This document shows positions 7,684 to 14,655 of a stretch of 28,632 nt of DNA, one piece after another. Origin of the DNA: DAOMOD01 sp964526035 (GTDB taxonomy: Bacteria; Pseudomonadota; Gammaproteobacteria; Xanthomonadales; BPKI01). The notes below the pieces were generated by a model. The model saw nothing but the letters and a program-made list of their open reading frames with translations, did no database searches and had not been told where the DNA came from. The stretch is taken from positions 1-28,632 of the forward strand of contig CAZGKE010000030.1 in assembly GCA_964526035.1 (NCBI GenBank), read 5' to 3'. Each line of letters starts with the position of its first letter. Within the stretch, counting starts at the first letter, position 1. Both the position numbers and the translations under genes were made by a program.

Positions 7684-8501
7684 GCGTCAGCATCGAACTG
7701 CGCGACATCGTCCAGGAGTACCCGCTGCAGGATGGCGGCATCCTGCGCGTGATCGACGGCATCAGCCTCACCCTCGACCGGCCGGACATCGTCATGCTGC
7801 TCGGTCCCTCGGGGTGCGGCAAATCAACGCTGCTGCACATGATGGGTGGCGTGCGGCCGATCGGAGTGAAATCTCCCACCGCTGGCCAAGTGCTCATTGA
7901 CGGCGTGCCCTGCGACTGCGCCCATGACGACGCGGTCATGGTGTTCCAGCGCTACGCCAACCGGCCGGACCTGAGCGTGAAGGAGAATGTCGCGTTTCCC
8001 TTCCGCCTGAAGCGCTGGCGCGAGCGCGTGCCGCGCGAGGAGGCCGAAGCCCGCGTCGAGGCGATGATCGAGGCAGTGGGTCTGTCCGGCCACCGCAGCC
8101 ATCGCCCCGCGCAGCTCTCCGGCGGGCAAAACCAGCGCGTGGCTCTGGCGCGTGCCCTCGTGCTCAAGCCGCGCATCCTGCTGATGGATGAACCGTTCGG
8201 CGCACTCGATGCACAGACGCGTGGCGAGATGCAGGAGCTGCTGGTCTCGCTGCACGAGCAGTCGCCGTGCATGATCGTTTTCGTCACCCACGACGTGACT
8301 GAAGCGCTGATGCTCGGCGGCCGCGTGATCGTTCTGTCGACGCAACCGGCGAAGATCGCCGACGACTTCGCGATTCTCGAACCGCGCCCGCGCACGGCTG
8401 CCTGGCAGCGCTCCAGCGAAGCGGTGCGGCTCGAAGAGCGCATTCTTGATCGGCTGCACAGCAAGAGCACCGGTCGTGGAACCGTGTCGGTCACCATCTG
8501 A
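7680..8501 (+). CDS. ABC transporter ATP-binding protein, NitT/TauT type
   Basis: A 273-residue nucleotide-binding subunit with every core motif intact: Walker A GPSGCGKST (42-50), Q-loop Gln90, signature LSGGQNQR (146-153), Walker B ILLMDEP (166-172), D-loop and His204 of the H-loop. It should therefore hydrolyse ATP. The Q-loop segment reads VFQRYANRPDLSV where most members of the family have a leucine/proline/tryptophan-containing form, so the coupling interface with the permease may be atypical. The start overlaps the permease stop by four bases. The gene completes a full importer (binding protein, permease, ATPase) embedded in the larger operon. Confidence 0.9.
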   Translation: MSVSIELRDIVQEYPLQDGGILRVIDGISLTLDRPDIVMLLGPSGCGKSTLLHMMGGVRPIGVKSPTAGQVLIDGVPCDCAHDDAVMVFQRYANRPDLSVKENVAFPFRLKRWRERVPREEAEARVEAMIEAVGLSGHRSHRPAQLSGGQNQRVALARALVLKPRILLMDEPFGALDAQTRGEMQELLVSLHEQSPCMIVFVTHDVTEALMLGGRVIVLSTQPAKIADDFAILEPRPRTAAWQRSSEAVRLEERILDRLHSKSTGRGTVSVTI

Positions 8502-8509
8502 GCAAGACG

Positions 8510-9355
8510 ATGGACCGCGGCGAGAGCGCACCCGACGAGCAGCCTTCCTATCTGTGGGAGATGCTCTCGAGCCCGATCAACATCAACCTCGGCATGGGCG
8601 CACTGGCCGTGGGCGGCCTGCTGGCACTGCCCCTCGGGCTGCCCGGGCTGTTGCTGCCGCTGCTGGCGTTCGGTGCGGGCGAGGCGATCGCCTCCATGTT
8701 CGTGCCGGCTTCGCCGACTTTCCGTGCGCGTGTCGACCGCAAATACCGGCAGAGGCGTCGCGAACAGGTCCTGGAACACCTTCGCGAGGAAATCCAGAAG
8801 CGACGCCCCGAGAGCGATCCGCGCTGGCGCATCTTCGGACGGCTGCGCGAACGCATCGATTCCCTGAGCGAGATGGCCCGACACCGGCGCAGCGTCATCA
8901 CCCAGCGCGACATGGACAAGCTCGAGGATGCGCGCCTTGATTTCCTCGGACTGTGGCTGGCGGAACTGAGCATGCGCGAGCGCCAGGGCGCGGTCGACAG
9001 CAAGGCCGTCACGCAGCGCATTGCTGAGCTGGACGAGCGCCTTGGCGGCCAACCGCCGGACCGACGCAGCCTGGAAAAGGCGCGCGCCGACCTCGAGGAA
9101 CTGCTGCTCCGCCACGAGCGCCTGGCCAGTCGCAAGGTGGCGGTGGAAGCCGCCCTGCTGGCGCTGCCGGACGCGGTGGAGGAGATCTACCACGCCATGG
9201 TGACCCTGCCGGCCTCCGGCGACGGCGGAGCGCGCCTGCAGGAAGCCATCGACCGGCTGCGCCTGGAGCAGGAACTGGAAAACACCTACGGGGCCGAGCT
9301 GCGCGGCATCATGCCGCCGGCCGACTCGCGTATTCTCTCGCAGGCTCGACACTGA
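8510..9355 (+). CDS. Uncharacterised two-TM hairpin plus coiled-coil membrane protein
   Basis: A 281-residue protein that begins 8 bases after the ATPase stop. The ribosome site is weak. Residues about 27-42 and 45-62 form a tight hydrophobic hairpin (GALAVGGLLALPLGLPGLLL and following), which would place both ends in the cytoplasm. From about residue 75 the protein is highly charged and helical (RKYRQRRREQVLEHLREEIQ, RRSLEKARADLEELLLRHER), strongly suggesting coiled coil. I do not recognise a family. Its plan, a small membrane anchor with a long cytoplasmic helical domain next to a PspA gene, resembles a membrane docking partner such as PspB/PspC play in the classical phage-shock system, although no sequence similarity to those proteins is seen. 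Function unknown. Confidence 0.8.
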   Translation: MDRGESAPDEQPSYLWEMLSSPININLGMGALAVGGLLALPLGLPGLLLPLLAFGAGEAIASMFVPASPTFRARVDRKYRQRRREQVLEHLREEIQKRRPESDPRWRIFGRLRERIDSLSEMARHRRSVITQRDMDKLEDARLDFLGLWLAELSMRERQGAVDSKAVTQRIAELDERLGGQPPDRRSLEKARADLEELLLRHERLASRKVAVEAALLALPDAVEEIYHAMVTLPASGDGGARLQEAIDRLRLEQELENTYGAELRGIMPPADSRILSQARH

Positions 9356-9366
9356 GGATTCAGGGG

Positions 9367-10227
9367 ATGTCCGACATCACGGTTGCGGAATTGAAGGGCC
9401 TGATCGACTTTCAGGCGCAACAGAAGCTGGTGAGCGAGGCCTTGGCGACGGCATTGACCGAGCCGCTCCGGCGCGTGCGCTTTCTCGGTCGCTATGCAAG
9501 CTGGAACGGTTTCTTCGGCTCGGGCGTCGCCACGCTTTCGGGCAAGATCGGGCGCTGTCGCGGCCTGTTTCTCGACCCCGACCAGGCGGTCTCCGCGCTC
9601 GCCGATCGCAGCGTGTACGTGGCGAGCTACTTTTTCGATGCCGCCCGCGACGAGTTCGACGATCGTGACACCGTGCACCGTGACACCCATCGCTGTCTGG
9701 CCCAGTCCATGCTCAAGGGGCTGATCGACTACGAATCGGCGCAGGGCGCGAGCGATCTCGCCAAGCCGGAGGCGCTCAACGCACTGCTCGACGAACCGCT
9801 GTGGCTCAAGGCGCTGAATGACCGCGTGGCCGTCGGCTACGGAGCAGGTTCGGCCGACGATTGGCCCACCGTGTTTGCCTGCATCGGCTATCACCTGGGA
9901 TCCGAACTGCTGGCTGACCAGGAGTTCTCGATCATCGACCAGACGCTGCGCGACGAGGCGCCCGAACTGGTGGCCTATCTGCGCGAGGCACGCATCAACA
10001 TTGCCGGGCAGGACCACGTGGCCTACCAGTGGGTGGGCATCCATTCCGGTCATGGCGGTGCCGCCGAGGCCGACCATTTCGAATGGGCGACGCAAGGAGC
10101 CAAACTGGCTTTCCGCTTCGTCCCTGAAAAGCATCACGACGAACTCAGGCGCCAGATGCACCACGGCTTCCTGAACTTCGCCCGCGATCATCGCGAGTTT
10201 TTCGAACGCGTCAACACAGACGCCTGA
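9367..10227 (+). CDS. Uncharacterised helical protein with clustered His and acidic residues
   Basis: A 286-residue soluble-looking protein; GAGG at 9354-9357 precedes the ATG at 9367. No signal peptide or membrane helix is seen. It is rich in potential metal ligands placed in predicted helices: Glu96/His104/His108 (DEFDDRDTVHRDTHR), His176 and Glu180 (YHLGSE), and His226/His229/Glu234/His237 in GIHSGHGGAAEADHFEWA. This order loosely resembles the Glu-His...Glu...His-(Asp/Glu)-His pattern of heme-oxygenase-like di-iron enzymes, but the spacings are not exact, so the resemblance is only a hypothesis. The gene lies 11 bases after its upstream neighbour and 23 bases before the PspA homologue, so co-expression is likely. 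No family is recognised with confidence. Confidence 0.78.
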   Translation: MSDITVAELKGLIDFQAQQKLVSEALATALTEPLRRVRFLGRYASWNGFFGSGVATLSGKIGRCRGLFLDPDQAVSALADRSVYVASYFFDAARDEFDDRDTVHRDTHRCLAQSMLKGLIDYESAQGASDLAKPEALNALLDEPLWLKALNDRVAVGYGAGSADDWPTVFACIGYHLGSELLADQEFSIIDQTLRDEAPELVAYLREARINIAGQDHVAYQWVGIHSGHGGAAEADHFEWATQGAKLAFRFVPEKHHDELRRQMHHGFLNFARDHREFFERVNTDA

Positions 10228-10250
10228 GCCCTAGCCCACCGGAGTCTTCC

Positions 10251-10967
10251 ATGGCCAGCATCAATTTCTTCTCCCGCCTTTCCAACCTGTGGCGTGGATT
10301 CGTATCGCTGTGGATCGCGGACGTCGAAAAGAAGCACCCCGAGATCGCCTACGAGAACGCCATTCGCGCAATGATCGTCAAGTACACGCGCCTGAAGTCG
10401 GCGACCGCCGCCATCATTCGCCGTCGCGACGAGATCGATTCGCGGGTGAAGACCGCGCGCGCCGGCCTCGAGCGCACCAACCAGGACCTCGAGACTGCGC
10501 TGGCGACCAACCAGGATGATCTCGCCATGGTGCTCCTGCAGAAAAAGGGTGCCTTGGAGTCCGAGCTTGCCGATCTCGCGGCCGACGCCGAGCAGTCCAA
10601 TGCCGACGCCGATGACGCCAAGAGCTCGCTGCTCGCCGTGCAGAGCGAAATCGGCAAGCTGCGTGGCGAACGCGATCGCATGCTGGCGCAGATGAACAGT
10701 GCCCAGGCGCGTCTGCAGATCCAGTCGCAGCTCGACGGGCTCAGCGTCGACGCGGAGGTGCAGGCGCTCGATCGCGTCCGCGAGCACATCAAGAACACCG
10801 TGGCCGAAGCCAATCTCGGCAAGGAACTGCGCGACACCGATCTCGACGTACGCCTGACCAAGCTGCGCCAGGACAGCGGCCAGGTCACCGCACGCGCCCA
10901 GCTCGACGAGCTGAAGCGCCAGCGTGCGGCAGCGCAGGCTCAAGGGGCTGGCAATCGCCAGATGTAG
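10251..10967 (+). CDS. PspA/IM30 (ESCRT-III superfamily) protein
   Basis: A 238-residue, almost wholly helical protein of usual PspA length (about 220-260). GGAG at 10241-10244 supports the ATG at 10251. An amphipathic N-terminal helix (FFSRLSNLWRGFVSLWIADV) could bind membrane stress sites as helix 0 of PspA/Vipp1 does. The long hairpin helices follow (about 30-190), with typical heptads and KLRGERDRMLAQMNSAQARL in the region where PspA proteins often have a similar basic segment. PspA and Vipp1 polymerise on membranes and are structural relatives of ESCRT-III. The usual regulators PspF, PspB and PspC are not nearby; instead the next gene, 13 bases on, is an AAA ATPase. It is better described as a divergent PspA-family paralogue than as pspA itself. 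Confidence 0.83.
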   Translation: MASINFFSRLSNLWRGFVSLWIADVEKKHPEIAYENAIRAMIVKYTRLKSATAAIIRRRDEIDSRVKTARAGLERTNQDLETALATNQDDLAMVLLQKKGALESELADLAADAEQSNADADDAKSSLLAVQSEIGKLRGERDRMLAQMNSAQARLQIQSQLDGLSVDAEVQALDRVREHIKNTVAEANLGKELRDTDLDVRLTKLRQDSGQVTARAQLDELKRQRAAAQAQGAGNRQM

Positions 10968-10980
10968 GGACTCGACAGCA

Positions 10981-12789
10981 GTGACCGCCGCTCCCCTGCC
11001 CCCCTGGGCCGAAGTCGTACGCCGCAAGTACCTGGGCGCGGAAGCGGCCGTGTTCGTGCTCTACCACAACGTCTTCGACGAGATTCTCCACGACGGTCGC
11101 TACTACACCCTGGTGGACTTCCTGACCGACGTCCTGCTGCACGACAACAAGCAGACGATCATGGTGTACGACCCCTCCGCCGGTGTCCGCTACGCCAAGC
11201 ACGGGGCCAGCGGAAAGGCCGAGCCGCTGGCCGCCAGTGCCCCACCGGAGGAGGCCCTTGCGCTGATCGAGAAGGAGATCATGGTTCGTCGCAGCGCGGC
11301 CCTGGTGGTGCCCTATGCCAGTACGATCGCGCCACCGGGCGACGTGAGCTTCCAGTCGCAGGCCGACCGCCTCGCCGCCATCCGTCTGCACCGCTGGTCG
11401 CTGACCAGCGAACTCGGCAGCCGCGACAACGTGGTGTTCCTGCTCACCGAGTCGCTGATCGAACTCAACCCCAAGATCGTCGCCAATCCGCGCGTCGCCG
11501 CGGTCGAGATCCCGCTGCCCGATTTCGACGAACGCAGCCGCGTCATCCGCCACAGCGACCCTTCGATCGACACCGACCACGTGCGCCGCCTGGCCGAGCA
11601 CAGCTCCGGCCTGCGCAGCGTGCAGATCGCGCAGCTGCTGACGCCACGCCAGGCGCCCGACCTCGACGACGTCGAGCGCCTGAAGCTGATCCGCTCCCTG
11701 CTCGGCGACAGCAAAGATGCCGAGCAGCGTGCAGACAAGCTGGCCGGCATCACCCGTGGCATGTCGAGCGACGAGATCCGCCACCTCATCAACCCCAGCC
11801 ATCCGCTTCCGGAAACCCGGACCGGCGACCCCTACGCCGCGGTCATCGAGCTGGTGCATCGACGCAAGCGCGAAATCATCGAGAAGGAGTGCGAAGGCCT
11901 CATCGAGTTCGTCGATGCACGGCTGGGCCTCGATGCCGTCGGCGGCAATGACGGCATCAAGACCGAACTGATGCAGATCGCTGATGCCATCCGTCGCGGC
12001 GATCGCAACAGGGTGCCGATGGGGCTTCTGTTCGTCGGCCCCATGGGCACCGGCAAGACCTTCGTCGCCAAGTGCTTCGTCAAGGAATCCGGAATTGCCG
12101 CGGTCACCCTGAAGAACATTCGCTCCAAGTGGGTCGGCTCCACCGAATCCAATCTCGAGAAAGTGCTGGGCATGGTCAAGGCGCTGGGGCCGATCATCCT
12201 GATCATCGACGAGGGCGATCGCAGCTTCGGCGGCAGTGGCGAGAACGATGGCGGCACCTCGTCGCGCGTCATCGCCCGGCTCAAGGAATTCATGAGCGAC
12301 CCGGACAATCGCGGCGTGGTGCTGTTCATCATGATGACCAACCGCCCCGACAAGCTCGACGTCGACATCAAGCGCGCCGGACGCCTGGATCGCAAGATCC
12401 CGTTCTTCTATGCCGACAACGCCGAGGAGGTGGAAGCGGTTCTGCGTGCGCTGTTCGCCCGCTACAAGCTCGGCGATGCACTGCAATGGCCGCGCGACCG
12501 CGATGCCACGTCGGCGCGACTGCTCGGCTATTCCAATGCCGATATCGAGGCCGTCTGCCTGGTGGCGCTCAATCTCGCCGGCCCAGGCAGCGCGGTGACC
12601 CTCGATGAGTTCACCCGCGCCATCGACGACTACGTGCCGTCACAGGATGCCGGCATGCTCGAATACATGGAGATGCTCGCGGTGCAGGAATCGTCGCGCC
12701 GCAGCATGCTGCCCAAGCGCTATCGCGACATGAGCCGCGAGGATTTCGACGCGCGCCTTCGCAAACTCAAGCTTGAACTCAGAATCTGA
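10981..12789 (+). CDS. Classical AAA ATPase with degenerate N-terminal module and Vps4-like pore loop
   Basis: A 602-residue protein. GTG 10981 is preferred (GGGA at 10967-10970, start after the PspA stop); an in-frame ATG at 10924 would overlap the PspA gene by 44 bases. The C-terminal AAA module has Walker A GPMGTGKT (353-360), pore loop SKWVGSTESNL (382-392), Walker B ILIIDEGD (406-413), sensor-1 Asn454 in MMTNRPD, and the second region of homology with arginine fingers in KRAGRLDR (464-471). The SKW pore loop resembles Vps4/katanin-type unfoldases. The N-terminal half lacks a Walker A but contains strand-like stretches (TIMVYDPSAG, VVFLLTESLIEL, VAAVEIPLPDFDERSRVI) recalling the degenerate first module of Ycf46-type ATPases. 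Walker B is DEGD, not the usual DE(I/A)D. Likely role: remodelling the adjacent PspA-family protein; this is inference. Confidence 0.87.
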   Translation: MTAAPLPPWAEVVRRKYLGAEAAVFVLYHNVFDEILHDGRYYTLVDFLTDVLLHDNKQTIMVYDPSAGVRYAKHGASGKAEPLAASAPPEEALALIEKEIMVRRSAALVVPYASTIAPPGDVSFQSQADRLAAIRLHRWSLTSELGSRDNVVFLLTESLIELNPKIVANPRVAAVEIPLPDFDERSRVIRHSDPSIDTDHVRRLAEHSSGLRSVQIAQLLTPRQAPDLDDVERLKLIRSLLGDSKDAEQRADKLAGITRGMSSDEIRHLINPSHPLPETRTGDPYAAVIELVHRRKREIIEKECEGLIEFVDARLGLDAVGGNDGIKTELMQIADAIRRGDRNRVPMGLLFVGPMGTGKTFVAKCFVKESGIAAVTLKNIRSKWVGSTESNLEKVLGMVKALGPIILIIDEGDRSFGGSGENDGGTSSRVIARLKEFMSDPDNRGVVLFIMMTNRPDKLDVDIKRAGRLDRKIPFFYADNAEEVEAVLRALFARYKLGDALQWPRDRDATSARLLGYSNADIEAVCLVALNLAGPGSAVTLDEFTRAIDDYVPSQDAGMLEYMEMLAVQESSRRSMLPKRYRDMSREDFDARLRKLKLELRI

Positions 12790-12803
12790 CGCCGGAGTCC
12801 ACC

Positions 12804-13262
12804 ATGTTCGATCTTTCCAATTCCCAGCTTGACCTTCCGCACCTCCAGTTCATCGTGCGCGCCCTGCACGACCTGGCCGAAACCGATGGCGTGCACGACA
12901 TCGAGCAGGTGTTGCTGCGCGGCTTTTACGAACAGTGCCAGAACGAGGCGCATGCGCTGACCTCGTTTGACGAGCTGACCCGCGGGCCGTTCGATCCGGG
13001 CCGCTGTGCCGAACTGTTCACCGAGGAAGCGCAGCAGGCCATGTTCCTGCAGTCCTGCCTGCTGCTGGCCTACGCCGACGGCAGCTATTCGGCCGGCGAG
13101 CGCGCCAAGGTGGCCGAGTATGCGCGGGCACTGGGCGTGTCGGACGCATCGCTGACCACCCTTGAAGAGGGTGTGCGCGACCATCTGATGCAGCAGATCT
13201 CGCAGATCGAGAACACCGATGCGCTGCAGGAAGTCGCGCGGGAACTTGCGTCGGAAGACTGA
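12804..13262 (+). CDS. TerB-like helical protein
   Basis: A 152-residue soluble helical protein with GGAG at 12794-12797 six bases before the ATG. The segment LLLAYADGSYSAGERAKVAEYARALGV (about 86-112) carries the acidic Asp-Gly and Glu-Arg pattern typical of the TerB/DjlA-N fold, in which paired acidic residues can bind metal; a related first half (ALHDLAETDGVHDIEQVLLRGF) supports the two-repeat arrangement. TerB-fold proteins often accompany membrane-associated stress systems. It lies 14 bases after the AAA ATPase gene. I find no evidence for tellurite resistance itself, so no ter symbol is given. Confidence 0.78.
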   Translation: MFDLSNSQLDLPHLQFIVRALHDLAETDGVHDIEQVLLRGFYEQCQNEAHALTSFDELTRGPFDPGRCAELFTEEAQQAMFLQSCLLLAYADGSYSAGERAKVAEYARALGVSDASLTTLEEGVRDHLMQQISQIENTDALQEVARELASED

Positions 13263-13283
13263 TCCGCCAAGGATCCCGCGGCG

Positions 13284-14012
13284 GTGGGCCAGTTCAGCAA
13301 GGGGTGGCGCTGGGGCGAAATGCTCGGCCTGCTCCTGCTGGCGCTGGCCCTGATGGTGCTCTGGCGCCTGCCGGTCGTCGGCATGGTGCTCTACCCGTTC
13401 GTACTGCTGAAGACCTTCATCCACGAAATCTGGCACGGCATCGCCGCCATCCTCACCGGCGGCAGTTTCGAGCGCATGGAGATCTATGCGGACACGTCGG
13501 GCAAGGCATGGTCGCGCGGCGGCACGCGCTGGATCGTGGCCAGCGCCGGCTATCTCGGCACCTCGTTCACTGGTGCAGCACTGATCGTGCTTGCTGCCCG
13601 CGGGCTGCCATCGCGCGCCCTTCTCGGCGCGCTCGGTGCCCTGATGATCCTGCTCAGCGTGACTCTGGTCGGCAACGCCTTCGGTCGCGTCAGCGGGCTG
13701 GGCATCGGCGCCGGGCTGCTGGTCGCGGCGATCTACCTGGGACGCACGTGGCGCGACGGGCTGCTGCTGGTGCTGGCCGCGGCGATGGTGCTCGATGCGA
13801 TCAACAGTCTGCTGGTGCTCACCCGACTGTCGCTTGGCAGCGAGCAGCATACCGACGCCGCCACCATGGCCGAACTCACCGGCATCCCCGCGCTGATCTG
13901 GGCGGGACTGTGGATCGCGCTTTCGGTGTTGATGCTCCTGCTGGCGCTGCGCCTGGCCTTCCGCGGCAGCACTCAAACCTCTGCAATGCCTGGTGCGCCG
14001 GTGCGGAGATAG
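13284..14012 (+). CDS. M50B-like integral membrane metallopeptidase homologue
   Basis: A 242-residue membrane protein, last gene of the ten-gene operon. GTG 13284 is used, with AAGGA at 13269-13273; an ATG at 13321 is the alternative and would remove 12 residues. About six hydrophobic segments are present. The second contains HEIWHG (His47, Glu48, His51), the HExxH zinc motif placed as in the M50B-like family (PF13398-like), followed by the typical AAILTGGSFERMEIY strand. A later DAINSLLVL segment may provide the third ligand region. Family members are assumed to be intramembrane proteases, but many are uncharacterised. In this context it could cleave or control a membrane partner such as the OmpA-fused binding protein; this is inference. 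Confidence 0.82.
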   Translation: MGQFSKGWRWGEMLGLLLLALALMVLWRLPVVGMVLYPFVLLKTFIHEIWHGIAAILTGGSFERMEIYADTSGKAWSRGGTRWIVASAGYLGTSFTGAALIVLAARGLPSRALLGALGALMILLSVTLVGNAFGRVSGLGIGAGLLVAAIYLGRTWRDGLLLVLAAAMVLDAINSLLVLTRLSLGSEQHTDAATMAELTGIPALIWAGLWIALSVLMLLLALRLAFRGSTQTSAMPGAPVRR

Positions 14013-14049
14013 GTCGCCGAAACGGCCCTGCGGACGTCGCTCCGGAAAC

Positions 14050-14655
14050 TCAGAGCCAACCCTTGCGGCGCGCGATGCGCGCCGCATCGATGCGGTTGAC
14101 GGCACCGAGCTTGCTGATCGCCTCCGAGAGATAGTTGCGCACCGTGCCTTCGGCCAGATGCAGCGTTTCCGCGATCTCGGCCCCGGTCCGGCCTTCGCCG
14201 GCCAGGCGCAGCACCTGGCGCTCGCGATCGCTCAGTGGATCGTTCTCGCCCCAGGCTTCCATGGCCAGTTCGGGCGCCACCGCGCGGCCGCCTGTGTGAA
14301 CCGTGCGAATGGCGTCGGCGAGCTTGCCGGAAGGCGCGTCCTTCAGCAGATAGCCCCGCACCCCGGCGGCGAGGGCACGGCGCAGGTACCCGGTGCGGGC
14401 GAAGGTGGTGAGGATGATCACGCGCACGTCGGGGTGCTCGCGCTGCACGGCGACGGCCAGTTCCAGCCCGCTCATGCCTTCCATCTCGATGTCGCTGACC
14501 AGCAGGTCAGGTTTCAGACGCGCCACCGCCGCCAGAGCGCCGTCACCGTCAGCAACCTGGGCCACCACCTCGATACCGCCGGCCCGTTCGAGCAGCGCCG
14601 CCAGGGCGCCCAGCACCATGCCCTGGTCCTCGGCCAACACTACGCGGATGTTCAT
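14050..14655 (-). CDS. NarL/FixJ-type response regulator, DesR-like
   Basis: A 201-residue DNA-binding response regulator. Receiver domain residues 1-120 contain the acidic pair Glu9/Asp10, phospho-acceptor Asp55, Thr83 and Lys105. A LuxR-type helix-turn-helix follows at about 135-200 (LSDRERQVLRLAGEGRTGAE, then EGTVRNYLSEAISKLG). Its start codon overlaps the kinase stop by four bases (14652-14655), so the two are translationally coupled and very likely cognate. Length and domain layout match DesR, the regulator of membrane-lipid desaturation in Bacillus, but many DesR-like regulators instead control ABC exporters, which is what lies in this operon. Convergent with the M50B-like gene, only 37 bases apart. 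Confidence 0.92.
   Translation of the reverse strand: MNIRVVLAEDQGMVLGALAALLERAGGIEVVAQVADGDGALAAVARLKPDLLVSDIEMEGMSGLELAVAVQREHPDVRVIILTTFARTGYLRRALAAGVRGYLLKDAPSGKLADAIRTVHTGGRAVAPELAMEAWGENDPLSDRERQVLRLAGEGRTGAEIAETLHLAEGTVRNYLSEAISKLGAVNRIDAARIARRKGWL

Noticed and set aside
7952..9352. A 466-codon minus-strand open frame opposite the ABC ATPase and the two-TM protein
   Set aside because: Spans two real genes and the short gap between them; composition is that of antisense high-GC sequence.
10924..10980. Upstream ATG start for the AAA ATPase, overlapping the PspA gene
   Set aside because: The extra 19 residues (MRQRRLKGLAIARCRDSTA) look like out-of-frame PspA sequence; GTG 10981 lies after the PspA stop with a GGGA site.
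10885..12486. A 533-codon minus-strand open frame opposite the AAA ATPase
   Set aside because: Antisense to intact Walker A, Walker B and arginine-finger motifs; no domain or ribosome site supports it.
12804..13262. Tellurite-resistance operon
   Set aside because: Only a TerB-like fold is present; no TerA/C/D/E/Z genes lie nearby, so a tellurite function is not supported.
4397..14012. Phage-defence island
   Set aside because: AAA, TerB-like and unknown proteins occur in some defence loci, but there is no nuclease, toxin, integrase or mobile-element signal, and composition matches the flanks; an envelope role fits better.
14013..14049. Terminator between the convergent M50B-like and response-regulator genes
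   Set aside because: The 37-base gap has no convincing hairpin or T-run.
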